Assembly (NCBI GenBank): GCA_013399875.1
Contig: VXAZ01006390.1
Location: forward strand, 124,001 to 188,000
DNA length: 64,000 nt
From: Gymnorhina tibicen
Lineage: Eukaryota > Chordata > Aves > Passeriformes > Artamidae
Direction of reading: 5' to 3'
In this document: positions 47,301 to 59,921 of the stretch, one piece after another
Position numbering within the stretch: position 1 is the stretch's first letter
How the letters are laid out: the number at the start of each line of letters is the position of its first letter
Made by a program: the position numbers and the translations under genes
Notes under the pieces: model-generated
What the model was told of the DNA's origin: nothing
The model's database searches: none
The model's input: only the letters and a program-made list of their open reading frames with translations

Positions 47301-48740
47301 TAATTTTTATATGAAAATTTGACATATGTCCACTCTAATGGGGAAATTTAGATTTGCATGTTGTTCAAAACTCTGTCATAACATACTTCTTGCAGATTAT
47401 TAGCACATCTTGGAAGTATTTTTCTAAAGCTGTTTCTTGTACATGCCTCTAAGCCTAATAAAGTTCTGTGTTGTTGTTAAGGGTGCATTGCTGTCTGCTT
47501 AACTGTGAAAAACAGAAATGAAAAGCAGAGAAGACGCTCTGTCTTTGCCAAAAGGTTTCACTCAAGTATTAAAAAATCAGCAAGCAATCAACACAGGTTG
47601 TCACGTTCCCAGTCAGAAAACAGAGAGTTTTGCATATAAGTGGTTATTTAACATAGTGAATAAGTCAATCCTCTCAATATATTTCATCTAATTAACAAGG
47701 TTCAATATATCTTATGTGAACTACCTGTTTCCTCACATCAGGTGTTTCAAGAACTGAGCAAAACTAGCATTGAAAACACTGTAAAATATCAGTGGGGAAA
47801 AGCCCATCTTCACTGTCCATGAACAACATGTTTTAGCATCTGTTCCTTAAATCAGAGCTGAGATAATGTGAGCCCCACTTCTGCCTTCCTTCACCCTGAG
47901 CCTGGGTTGCTGTCATGGGTGCCTTCCACCCACATAAGTTTGCACTGTTTGGTGCTTACTTCACGTTAAAGTGAAGCTGTGTAGTGTCAGGGGGTTCCAG
48001 CAAACTGCATTGAGGCACGTCATCTATACACTTTTGAAATCTGCATTCAAACAAACTTGAGAAGCTGACCACCTTGTTTCTTAGGTGGCTCCAAAATCTG
48101 CAAGTGCTGAAAGTGGCAGTGAATTGTTTCTAAAGGGCGAATTTGATATCCTGAGCTGTAGGAAGATGTCCTGTCCAAACAAATGAGGGACTGTTAAGAG
48201 CAGTACCACTGGGGGGAGGCCCTGGGGTACTAGATGTGCTCGGGGCAAGTTGTCTTCAGTCACTTCTATCTAATTTCTCTATGGAGAAGTTCTGGAGCTA
48301 TTGCTATTACATCTCCTCTCTGCAGAGGGACATGATCTCAGCTGCATCACACTAGTACTGTTCCAGAAATGCTAACAGGAAGCATGAAAATAGGGTATCA
48401 ACCACAATATCCATTGTCTTTCATAACTCTCTCTGCTTTTTCTCTGCTGCCAACCCAACATCCCTGCATATCTCTGCAATGCTCTGGTGCTCGTTCAGCT
48501 ACTCTTTCTCTCTAAACAATATCTACACATCATAAACACACCATGGTGTTACGAAAATGTCCTCTAGTGTATTCAAGTACTTTATCACCTTTATACATGG
48601 ACAAAATTAAGCATCACCCCGAGCAAATGAAAGTTTTATGGTAACATAACATCAGCCGATGAAATGTCAGGGCAGGACTGCAGTACTGCTTCTGGGCAGA
48701 GGGCTCAGAACTGTGGGGTGCACTGCCAGCAACCCCAGTG

Positions 48741-48755
48741 CTACACACACACACA
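48741..48755 (+). repeat. Short (CA)n microsatellite
   Basis: CTACACACACACACAAG on the plus strand, about six CA units. Confidence 0.85.
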
Positions 48756-51700
48756 AGCAGGTCCTGTGGACACATGCAACTGAAGTTTTTAACGTTCTGG
48801 GAGAGGTCTGTGCACAGAATTTGATTTGCTTTCTCAAAACCACAGGATGGATGTTGGAACCCAGTAGCATAAACAGGATGGTGACTTGGTGCATGTAGCA
48901 GTCACATCTCTCAAAGGCAGAGCTTTCAGGACTGAGAAAAAACCCCACGGGCTGAGGGAACCCTCTGAGGAGAGAGAGACAGGAAGAGCAAGATGAGATG
49001 CCTTCACTGGGACAGGTCCTGAATGTGGTATTGAAGATGTAGAAGTATTAAATGTATTTAAGCACTACAGCATGTGGCAAAAGACATACAGAGAAGTTCT
49101 AAAGATGTATGATCAAAGTAGTAGGGTTTTCTCCTATACAGAAAGTGGAAAACACCTTCCAGTTTATTTTAAGGTGAAATCTTTTGCAAAGACATAAGCT
49201 GCATTACACTGTTAAGCATTTACAGAAATACTTCTAGGACTTTAATTGCAGCATACAGAAGATGCAATATTACTGTCACTGAGCAATACTCATCTGGTTT
49301 TCATTGAAGCCAGGGGTAAACTACTACTGCCATCAGTCAGAAACAAATTGGGCCTTGAATGTGTACCCATTTAAGTAAATTGCTTGTTAGCTTCTCCCAT
49401 CAAATCTGCAGTTGAGCCTACCATTGCCAGGCAGAGATAAACCCACGTTTATTTAGAGAGGCAACGGTTGCAGAATATGAATTGCTTTGTCTTCTCTGCT
49501 TCCTTCAGCCACTCCACAGAGGGAAAGGCAGGCAAGGCAAAACCAGCCAGCACACAGCTCTGGCTGACATGAAGTCATGGTCTCTGGCAGCCCAGTGTTG
49601 CCATTGCTGGACATGAACCAAGATTACAGTGTCTCAGAACAGACGCTTGCATGACTTACTCTGCCTAAATTTGTCTTGCCCTGCCTGGAGCTTTGTTTTT
49701 ACTTGGTTTTCATGTTTTCACCTGGGTTTTTTTTCTGACACACAATCCAATTACTGGATCATAAGATGCAGCTTTTTTGGACCGCTACAAAAGTCCAGAG
49801 ACCTGCCAGAGACCTCTGAACTGTGGGATTATGTATGACCTCCAAGTGCAAGACTGCCTGCCTGTCCTTGTTGTCCTCTCTGAGAAATAACTGGGAAGAC
49901 AATAAACAGTTTCTAATAGATTTTGTTGCTGGACAGTACAATATGGTCTTTTCTCAGCATGTTTACCAAAATAAATATAAAAATTTGTCCATTCCACAAA
50001 TCTCTTAAAAAGCCCTGCATGCAGTAAAAGGGTTAATAACTCAGCTTCTCCTGTGCTGTAGACATTAGTTTTTATGACTAAATGTTAAATTTTACAGTTA
50101 CATACATTTTATATGCACTGATTTTTATTGCTTAGCCAGTTCTGCATTTATGAATCATCCTCGGATCCTTTAGCTACTTGAATCTAAGAATGGAAGTTAA
50201 AATGCTACTTGGTGCTAACATTGCTGGTATTGGTTTTTTTAATCAACTTATGAGGCACAGTTAAAATATTCATTTTCAGGAAAGAAAGTGTAAACTAATC
50301 AACACCTGAAGTGACATGTATCTTGAAGAAATCAGCATAGACATCTAAAGAACTAAAAATTGTAAGAAATTACATGTATGAAGAATTACTCAAGAATGAA
50401 ACAAAGGCCTTTTCCTTTGTACATACATACTTCTTACACACTTTTTTTAAAAAGCAAACTCTTCTCCCCAAAAGAAAAGTAAACCTGCAAACTCTAATAT
50501 AAACATCACTTTCCCCTACACCCTTGCTGAAATAGTTCTGTAATTTCCAAACAATGCCATGTGTTCTGCTACCAAATTGGATCAAGAAGCTTGTGGAGCT
50601 TATCCATAACATTGTTCTCAGAACCATTTATGGAACAGATATTTCATCCACAGGGTCTACATCTTGAAACACAGTTTATTATTCTGGGCTCACAGCAACA
50701 TTCAGCACTTTGGATTCAAAAGCTGCTGACAGTTCATTTCCATTGCTCAGTCTTTGCATTTCTGGGTTCAAATCCAGTTGAGTCCTGGCAAGCTGACGAC
50801 TCAGAGAGTGCACCTTCAGCTAAAGACATGAGGAACAGATTTTTATTAGCAGAAGATAACCATCAAACTAAATTATTCCATGACTCTTTTAGGACAGACA
50901 GATACATTTGGGTGGAAACATAAAAGTAATTGCCATAAAACTCATTAGAAAAATAGACACTTCTCATACCATTTTCAAGTGATATAGCATTCCTGCTAGC
51001 TACAGGGCAGCCAAAATAATCCCTCACTGGAGAAGCACCCACTGGATGTATATTTATCAGATACCTAAATAATCCAAAAAGGAAGCAAAAATAATTAGGA
51101 TCAAAAAGTTAACAATCTGAAAGCAGAAATATAAAATCAAATGCAAGTGTGTGAATTAATACAGGCTTAATGCTGTAAAGTGTTGGTCTATGAACCAAGC
51201 CGAGCAAACCCCTTCAGCACATCTCCTAAGTAAACACATCACACAAGACCCATTGGGGTGTGACTGCAGAGAGCCATTTTAGTGTGGCAATGAATAGAGA
51301 CAGTACCAGTATCTTGCAGGACTGTGCCCTTTATGCCCATTTTATATGTCCTGGAGTGTGAGATCTAACTGCATATACCTTCCAAATACACAATAACTAC
51401 AGGCAGAGAGATACAAGCATGCAGATCCAGAAGTCTGCTTCTCTACTTATATGATGGCTATTGTAATTGAAATGTTTATATAGCCCCAACTTACAGAGTT
51501 TAAGTTTAAATTATATAATTTTTGTTAAAAGCACCTCCAGCTCCCACATCAAACCATAAATCCTTTCAAAATTAATTCTTCTGCCTCTATGTAAGGTTTT
51601 TTTCTCTAAACAAGTACTTCTTCCATAATTCTCTATTTTCTTTAATGTTTTCTTCTTACCAATAACTACCACACTTTGCTTATCATGCAAAGTCTTTAAA

Positions 51701-52376
51701 GTAGAATTAAATGCCACAGAAAATGCTGCACATTTTCTAATGCTTATTGCATGCCTTTAATTTCTTAGTAAATTTATGTTGACTTAGGTGTGGGCAAGAG
51801 TTCTGTTGCAAGGATGAAAGTTGCCAACTACTATGAGTGTCTCAGAAACCTCAGGGATGAGGTACAAGATTTAGGAGACCTAAAGTAGGAATAAGTTCCA
51901 GCATTACCAGATGTTTCCTATAAATGCAAAATGACACTATAATGTGATTTCAATATAGTCAACACCAATTTCCACTTTAACTCTGCTAAATCATCAGTGG
52001 ATGATGATAGGTGATCCTGATAATTCCAGCTGTCTGATGTTTTGCCATGAAGTTCTTGCTCTCAGTGGCTTATATTTTGCCAAACACAACCAATTGGAGT
52101 ACATTTTCTTTCTTTACTCTAGGTGGTTATGTTTTCATTTTGGTTCTTAGATTTTGAACAGTCAGTTCAGCTGTTTCTGAAAACTGGGGAAAAAAGTCAA
52201 CAACTCTGCAAGGGCTTGAACTAACATTTTACACGTTCTTTATGTTTACACATAGCAATAGGGAAATGCAAAATTTGTGCTGTGCCCATGAAAAACCTCT
52301 GCTTTGGGCAAATGACAAGTTTCTAAAATATACATATTTTAAAACCTCTATACGGTATATTTTCTACACACATTTT

Positions 52377-52420
52377 CTATATATTCATTATATATATAAA
52401 TACAATGTATGTATATATAT
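52377..52420. repeat. A+T-rich (TA)n microsatellite
   Basis: Two short TATATATA runs and a TGTATGTATATATAT run within about 45 bases. Confidence 0.85.
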
Positions 52421-53583
52421 CAGATTCGTAGAAATGGTGATTGGAAGAATTTAAAGGATGTTTGCTGAAAATATCACTGGGCATCCCATCTGCATTGAGC
52501 ATGCTTCATCCCCCCGAAAAGACTTATAAATACCAGTTATAGCAAGCATACCATTGGGAAAAGATTCATAACTCTGGGTGAATTTTCACTTCAGAAATCA
52601 CTCTTGACCAGGAAAAACAAACAATTATACTGGGGGAAGAAGGAAAACCTTCTTAGCTCTAAGGAATCTGCTTCCCTGAATTTCTGCTGCTCCAGTGCAC
52701 AGTGCACATCCTTGAACATTCTCACCCAGATCCCGCTCCTGTTGTCCTGACCTGCTGGATTTTGCCAGCCCACAGCATTCCTGGGAGGTCCACAGAGGGC
52801 CAGTGCATAACTGCAAAAGCCAACTTCATTGTTCCACTGTTGGAAAGAGGGGACTCAGCACCATATGATTCCAACAGAAATCAGTCTACATTGCTAAACT
52901 AATTTAACACCCCAAATGCACTACATGCTTATCTGTAAAAATCAGAGTAGGATTTGCCCCAAGAACCACGAACTGAACCCACAGTTGATGATCTGCGTTA
53001 CTGCCTATGACTGACACAGCAACCTCAGCAATCCCCAGGGTGTCCTTCAAACCTCTGCTGGGCAGCTGGTCTGTATAAGCATTACCAGCTGCTTCTTGCA
53101 TTCATCTAGTGGAAGCCTGGGCTGTGTAACTAAACGTCTATTGACTGTCCTTTGTGGACCTACCGAATGAAATTAGATGCGGTAAAATAATTAACTTTTT
53201 CTAAGAAATTCTGAAAATGTTAGAAGACTACATTGTCTGTAAGACTGAGTATTCCAAGACAGGAAATATTAAAATTAAGGTTGTTCCTTATAAACTGTCA
53301 CTTGGGAAAAGATGTGTTGGACTGGTGAACTTTGTGTTATCCCTGTTATCTTGAAGTGTCTCCCTACAAATGGGTTTGATGTAGGATGACATGGGCAGTA
53401 ACGATTATCACCTGAAAGCCTGTAACTGCCTGAACACATGATAGTTGTCTGAACCAACCACCACTCTCATGGAGAAGAATCACTGGCGATTAGCACATGG
53501 CTGCAAGGAGAACAGAGGAAATTCATTTAATTTAGGTCTTTGGGAACACAGGAGTGAGTGATTCAGCTCCAGTCCCTTTCAAG

Positions 53584-54135
53584 GAGTCATAGGACGGTTG
53601 AGGTTGGAAGTGACAGGTCAGAAGGAAGTCATCTGGTCCAAGCCCTCTGCCCAAGCAAGGCCACCCAAAGGCAGTTGCCTGGAACTATGTCAAGATGTTT
53701 TTTTAATGTCTCCAAGTTAAAGACTCCACCCTCCATAGGCAACCTATGTCAGTGACTGGTAACCCTCACAGTGCAGAAGTGTTTCTCCATGTTCAGAGAG
53801 AACCTCTCACCTTTCAGTTTGTGTCCAGGGCCTCCAGGCCTGTCACTGGGCACCACTGAAATGAACCTGGCTCTGTTCTCTGTGTACCCCCTGTTCAGGT
53901 ACTTGTACACACTGGTAAGATCCCCCTGGTCTCTTCTCCATGCCCTCTCTCCTCCAGGCTAAACAATCACAGCTCTCTCAAGCTTTCCCCACAGGAAAGA
54001 TGCTCCAGACCATTCATCATCTTCATGGCCATTCACTGGACTCTCTCCAGTACATCCATGCTTCTTGTACAGGGGAATCCAGCACACTCCATGTGTGGCC
54101 TCACCAGGGTGGAGCAGAAGGGAGGGATCACATCC
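53584..54135 (-). mobile_element. CR1 LINE, diverged, 5'-truncated
   Basis: Reverse CR1 with its 3' end at the left (GTCATAGGACGGTTGAGGTT). The plus strand shows GTCATCTGGTCCAAGCCCTC, CTCCAGGCTAAACAATCACA, GATGCTCCAGACCATTCATC and GTGTGGCCTCACCAGGG. Its 3' UTR differs from the other copies, marking another subfamily. The open frame at 53940-54407 (+) is antisense to the CR1 and then crosses into the retroviral insertion; it is not a gene. Confidence 0.92.
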
Positions 54136-54172
54136 ACAACACTAAGAAGACTAATTTTGAGATTGTATCATA

Positions 54173-54178
54173 TATGTC
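54173..54178. repeat. Target-site duplication, left copy (TATGTC)
   Basis: TATGTC directly precedes TGTTGTGG and is repeated exactly at 54765-54770. Confidence 0.85.
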
Positions 54179-54184
54179 TGTTGT

Positions 54185-54209
54185 GGACCCCTATAACTGT
54201 AAGGGGTCC
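54185..54209 (+). repeat. Perfect 8-bp hairpin across the deletion junction
   Basis: GGACCCCT (54185-54192) and AGGGGTCC (54202-54209) pair exactly around a 9-base loop. The left arm lies in the LTR remnant and the right arm in the internal remnant. AGGGAAAAACCCT just downstream is a second, smaller inverted repeat. Confidence 0.75.
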
Positions 54210-54241
54210 TTAGGGAAAAACCCTTCCCTTTTTAATTTATT

Positions 54242-54255
54242 AAGAAAGGGGGAGA
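54242..54255 (+). other. Retroviral polypurine tract
   Basis: AAGAAAGGGGGAGA immediately precedes the TG of the 3' LTR, the place where plus-strand DNA synthesis is primed. It fixes the plus-strand orientation. Confidence 0.75.
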
Positions 54256-54764
54256 TGTTGTGGACCCCTATTCCATGTCCCTGCCTGCCTTCTCCATGTG
54301 GCTTTCCCCTTCCCCCATCTCTAGTCCAAACCACTCCCTCAAGTTCTCCCTATTGGCTCTGTTATCCTAATTCCGCCCTTGTACCGCCCCCCTGTTCCCC
54401 AAGATAGGGACTTGGGATGCCAGGAAGCGCTCTCTTTGCCTTGGGGATCAGCCAGCCACCAGCTTCTCTCTCTCTGGGCTCTAGCCGTGTGCCAGCCCTC
54501 TGCCTATGGTGGCTGGCACATGTGCTGGTCCCAGGCCTTGGGGAGTTAGCATGGAATAAAGACCTGCTGCAGTCTCCATGCTGAGAGCCTTCTCACCTCC
54601 TTTACCGCCACCGCGTTGTTGTGAGCCGACAATTAACTGGGATAGCTCGGGCTGCCGAGAGGCTGCAGGAAAGTGTCTCACCCACTCTCCCTAGGAATGC
54701 CCTGCGGCGCTCTCAGGAAGGTTGCGGCCTGCCATGCTACCGCAAGAAACCAGGCACAGCAACA
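54256..54764 (+). mobile_element. 3' LTR of the deleted provirus, 509 bp
   Basis: Ends TGTTG...CAACA are an inverted repeat of five bases. U3 has an inverted CCAAT box (ATTGG at 54352-54356) and two GC-box-like CCGCCC words (54373-54378 and 54384-54389). The poly(A) signal AATAAA is at 54555-54560, followed by a G+C-rich U5. No TATA box is clear. The LTR looks whole and could keep promoter activity. Confidence 0.85.
54555..54560 (+). terminator. LTR polyadenylation signal AATAAA
   Basis: CATGGAATAAAGACCTGCTG carries the canonical hexamer about 200 bases before the LTR end, near the R region. Confidence 0.7.
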
Positions 54765-54770
54765 TATGTC
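54765..54770. repeat. Target-site duplication, right copy (TATGTC)
   Basis: Exact copy of 54173-54178, directly after the CAACA end of the LTR. Confidence 0.85.
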
Positions 54771-57700
54771 ATTATCAGGGTGTGCAAATGACATCTCTGA
54801 CTTCTAGGGACTATACATTCACGATTTTGCTTTTTCCTATAGTCTCCATTCTTCTTTTTCCCATCATAACTTTGAAAGTATCTTTCTGAAAGTACATCAT
54901 ATTTGTAGGCACAATTAATAAAATATATGTACTGGAAATACAATCCCAGTTTTGGATTTAACTCTTAAAAATTCAATAACCCAAAGTCATAAAGTACATG
55001 TAAATATTTCATTACACACATTTAACTGGACTAGGAATGTGCTTTTCTCTGATGTAGATTTATGAAACTGGCTTCAAAAAGGGATAGGGATGCTACTTGA
55101 CTCTTCTTTCTATTTTATGACAGAGTATAAATCATTGTCAGTATTTTAATATATTGAATATTATTAAGGTTTAACTAGTGTCTATAATTTTTTTATTAGA
55201 ACTTTTCTTTGAGTAATTGCTTCAAATTAAATTGAATTTTTTCTTTTTAATATGACAATGCTACAGACATTTACATTTCTCAGAATGTTCTTGAAAGGGA
55301 AGTTAAGAGCAGAGAGATATACTGGAGATTTAGTATTCGCAGACATAGTGGAAGCATTACCAAAGAAATTTGGGTTCCAAAGGGTCAATGTTAGTTCCTT
55401 TCTATATTTTACACGAGCAGATTCCTAAAATAACCCAAAAAAACCAAACCAAACAAACTACCAAGCAAATACAGAGTAAATGACATAAGTACACACCATA
55501 TTGAGCATATTACCTGGTGGAGAATTCCAGTTATGAACATCATCATTGTAGAGGAAACCTTCTTACACCACAAGTCTCCAAAGGTGAGTGGCCTCAGGCA
55601 GATGGAAAGGAAACAGTGCTGGAAGAGGAGCCTTGGCAAGTGGCTTGTTCAGAGCTGCCCACAGGGCCCTCCCCACACACTGTGCCAGACTCTGCAGCCT
55701 GAAGAGCCCCTGCTGCGGCATGTGCCCTGTGCTGAGCTCCTTAGCATTTCATCTTGAGGTGTCTGTGCTGGGGAGGGCTGGGATTCTTGCTCTGTCTGAC
55801 AGGCTGAAACCTGGGGAGCAGGGCTAGCACAGGAGCTCCTTCATTAACTGCTTCCAGTTTAATCAAACCTTTCTTATGCAGCTGGACAGTAGCTTTTTAG
55901 CCTAGCTGGCCTCTGCTGAGCTCACAAGTACTAAGATAAACTCGTCAATTAGCTTAAATGAGTGAAGTAACCAGAATTCTTGGATTTAGCATTGGTGACT
56001 TCTTGTAATTTCAACATTTTCTCACTGCAGCTGCTGGCTAGGATTGATCTTTTCTCAACAGCTCAGCTTCCTTGAGGCCAAAACATCACCTGATAATGAT
56101 TTTTGCTAGTAGGAGATGGACAAATTTAAAGTTACAGGTTAAACTAACAACACAATTAGCAGGCTGCCACAGTTCAAGTCACAGTTTACCTGCTGCTGAG
56201 TCCAGCCCCTGTCGTATATTAACTGAGGCAGCTGCACGGGCCTTGGGTGGTTTCACAGTGCACATCAGCACTGCCCACTGCAGGGACGCGCAGGTACCCA
56301 AACTACTTTTAAATAAAAATATAGGTTGGAGAAACCATACTGCTGCCTTATAAGAGTGTTCCATGTTAATTTTACTCAAGACTACTGATGTAAAGCACAG
56401 CGCTACTGCAACCAATTTGCTTCCAGGCCTCGGCCTCTCTCATTTACAGCTCACCTCCGATGGCTTTTTTACCACACAAGAATATGGCCCTGGGGACCCA
56501 CATTTACAGAGTACCATCTCTTGCTCTCATCTCCTACGTGTGAAGGATGTATTAATGGGTTGGACCTGTGGCTCTGAGGGACAGGGGTCGGGACTTGCTG
56601 CTTGGTGACTGGGGAGGGGCCCTACCCTGAAACCAGCCCCAAAGGAGCCCAGGTCATCATGGGGATGAAACGAGGCTCCAAAAACATGTGCTTCTGAAAT
56701 GTTGTGTGTTCGTTGGGTTTTTCCGTGGCTTTTTATGTTTTAAATCACAGAAAGCTGTCAGGGTTGCAGTGTATCCCATCAATCAGCGTACCACACAGTG
56801 TCTATATTAAACATCCTACTGAGTCTCACAGGGAGCGTGAAATTTTCAGTGACACAAGATAAGAAAATATTCAGCAGGCTTTCTTATCAGTTTATATGTT
56901 ATGGGACTGAAAGGTTAGTGAGTAAAAATTATATTTTATCTTCCCTGCATATATACTGCTTGATGATTAGGTCAAAAATGTTACAAATACAGATGCAAGT
57001 GAAAAATATGACTATTCATAGGCAGAGATGGGAAAACAAGAGGGTTATACTTCTCATTTTAGTCCCTGAACAACAGATTCAGAGAACGATTGTGCACTGC
57101 TAGGAAGAGCTGCTTTTCTGTCTCTTACAGCTATTTTCAATCTTTTGCCTTGATATACCTGCAAAGCTTGTGTAAAATTACTAGCAAAATACATATTTTA
57201 TCAATTCTTGGCCACCTCCCGTGCAAAAATGCATGAATGACTAGCTCATCCTTCAACTGGCAATATTAGGCAAATGCAAATCAGTCACATTTCCATCCTA
57301 TTGACTGCTAAGGGGTTAGATCTTGTCTTCAAATACTTGCAGGGATGGGGGGGCCTCAGTAGACCTGGTAAGTCTGGTTGGGTAATTAGTGCTGAAAAAT
57401 CTGAAGTTCATGTTTCCTGTTTAATGGGGTGGATGTATGCTGGACTTTCCTGGAAAAGAATTCATCAAAGGAAAGGGGAAAGACCAAATTCAGACCTTCT
57501 GTGTAGGGACTGTGCCTTGTCTCAGCTGAATCAAGGCAGACATTTTTAGCAATGAAGATTCTTTTATGTTGGATTTAAGAATAGTTTTCATTTCAGCAAA
57601 AAGAAATTAAAAACAACAATGAATTTTTAATGCACAGGACAGGCAATTGGGCACAAGGCATTTCTGGGCTTTTTGCCCAGATCTGTCATTGACTTCTTGA

Positions 57701-59921
57701 TTATATCTTGTGGGTCTGTTTTATGCTTTTAAGGTTAAAAAAAATTTTCAGTAATGCAAATGTTAAGAAAATGGAGAGGTTTGATTCACTGCAGTGTGAT
57801 CTGTAGGGTCATGTTGGAGGCTGGGTTAAGAGACCTTCAGTGTATTTCAGTCCTTCTCTATATCCATTTTGCCATTTTTCTTTATTATGTACTGGCCCCA
57901 AATCTGTTTTCTTCAGGGCAAATGCTCTGTCTGGCTGTATGGGTACAGCAAAGTAGCCATGCAGGACAGAGACATCTGTGCTAGCTTTAAAGTACATGTC
58001 TCCTTACAGAGGACATTCCTACAGGCAAAGTCATCAGGCTTCTCTGAGATGAAGGACCACGCTGAACTAGTGGAGACCCTTTTAATGTTTTGAGTTAGCT
58101 CAGAGCCATGGTGCAATATGCAGCACAGACCTATCCCCATGCGGGAATTTTCTACAGGATGGTATAAAGAGAACACTCATTTCATTCTGCAGGGGGACAC
58201 AGGAAAGGCTGCTTGCTTTATGGATCTTGTTACAACCCACTCTTCTTGGTGAACTGGGGGAATGGGCTCTGTAGATACACACGTGTGTGCAAGCAGATGT
58301 TACCAGAAAACAACAAGAGGAAAAGTGCGTATGGAGAGAGAGTGCATGTGGAAGTCTCACAAAAGGTGATAAGCTCTGGAGACTTGTGTTTCTCCTGAAT
58401 CTGAGATAGCTGATAAACTCAGAAGAGCAAGAGCCTGCAGTTTGTCCAAGGCCATTGCCACACGAGCATCAGCACCAGGCTTTGTAACTCACACCACAGT
58501 CAAGGAGGTGGTGGCTGCTATATGTAGACACTGAGCATGGTCTACAGGGTTGATAAAAGGAAGGAAGGGACTGCTGAACACCTTCCTAAAAGCTACTGGT
58601 GCATTACTATGAAGCTCTGCTTCTCAGTGAATACCCAGAGTTGGCCTCCCCACTGCTGCTCTAGCTGGGTAAAATGAATGGCTGAGAGGAGTAACTGAGT
58701 GGACTGTACCAACAATTACCTGCTGTTAACAGGTGTGATACTTTATTCTCTTATTAATAATTATGTAACTCATAAAATGTGTTCCAATAAATGTTGGTGG
58801 TAATCTGTATCTCCCCCTGACTGGTTCCCCTGTCTGGAAAATGTACCTCCTTCTCCCCCATATCTGGAGACAAGGAGACAGTGCAAAGAAGATTCCATAC
58901 TGTCCTCACACAGAATTGGGGAGGCAGGGATGATGCTCTGGAGAGGGAGGCAGGAGAGAGGAAAGCTTTTACAGGGGTAGAGAAGGAGAGGCCAGCAACA
59001 CACCCCAGGTATGAGCCCACTGACCTGACCTAGAGGACACCCATGACATCTAGGTACTGATAGAAACGTAAGACATATATTAACAATAATGGTGGCATTA
59101 AGTTACCAAGCTCCTTAGACAGATGGTGCTACAGGCTGTTCTGCCTCTTTCATTCGGTGCATAAAGCAGACATAAGTAGATAGTCATGTAAAAGATTGCT
59201 AAGAATTCCTGTTCACAGCTGGCTTTTTGCAGAGACTGGTTTTTAGATGCTGTTTAATTTTTGGAAACAGAACACCTCAGTCCACAGAATTTTTATCTCA
59301 TTAATAGAGCTAATAGGCTCATGAATGGACAATAAAATCTTCACCTTTATATTCTTCAGCCCTGTTGCTAAGAGCTATATAGAGTAACAAACTGTTCAGA
59401 TAAAATGTCACATTTTTCTTCACTAAAACCCCAACAGGAAGAAAAAAAAATCTGCTGACTTTGATTAAGATTTTGAAAAAGCTCCTATGGTTTTTGCCAC
59501 ACCAGGCTGCCAGTTTATAGTCTGGGAACATTATCACAGTTTCATTTCCACAACAAAAAGGCTCCATTCTTTTCTTCAAGGTTTGACCGTTCACCCCGTC
59601 CTTGGTGTTTTGCATCAGAAATGCACTTGTGTTGTCAGCCCCTCTATTAACACTCACTTATCGAGGGTGCCAAAGAAAAGTAAAAGAAAAGGACAAGTGT
59701 CTAACAGGTTACTATAGTTTCCTTTGTGCTCTCAAAATTCGTAGGCTTCAGGCGTTTAAAAATGTAATTAACATTTGTGCATATGATAAATTTTAGAAAT
59801 GGGTGAACTTTTCACACTTGAACGTTAACAATTTCCATTGTCTGTTACCAGTAAATTTCAGTGGTTGGTAATTTTTACTCGAGGGATTTTTGTCAGGCTT
59901 TAATCCTGATAGGTCATACTA
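54771..59921. other. No gene seen
   Basis: A+T-rich unique sequence. Frames reach 112 codons at 59319-59657 (-) and 101 codons at 56798-57103 (+), without domains. The part at about 56560-56660 is more G+C-rich, with no CpG enrichment. A short stretch near 58448-58490 faintly resembles a MIR relic. Confidence 0.55.

Larger units (their letters stand above)
44337..53583. other. No gene seen; long unique stretch
   Basis: Over 9 kb with no recognised transposable element or exon. Frames reach 120 codons (50561-50923, +), 99 codons (44699-44998, +) and 95 codons (46093-46380, -), all without domains. A short (CA)n run lies at 48741-48755 and an A+T microsatellite at 52377-52420. Confidence 0.55.
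54179..54764 (+). mobile_element. Internally deleted class II-like provirus
   Basis: The insertion is bounded by an exact 6-bp TATGTC duplication. From the left it reads: 16 bases identical to the LTR start (54179-54194), a 61-bp internal remnant ending in the polypurine tract AAGAAAGGGGGAGA (54242-54255), and a whole LTR (54256-54764) starting TGTTG and ending CAACA. So almost all of the 5' LTR and every gene are gone, while the 3' end is kept. The 6-bp duplication and the LTR style point to an ERVK-type element. No gag, pol or env sequence can be read. Alternatively the LTR of this family is longer and has this repeat within it. Confidence 0.82.

Noticed and set aside
53940..54407. 155-codon plus-strand ORF
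   Set aside because: Antisense to a CR1, then through spacer and the deleted provirus; a chance composite.
58448..58490. Faint MIR-like phrase (GTCCAAGGCCATTGCCACAC)
   Set aside because: Too short and too diverged to support a call.
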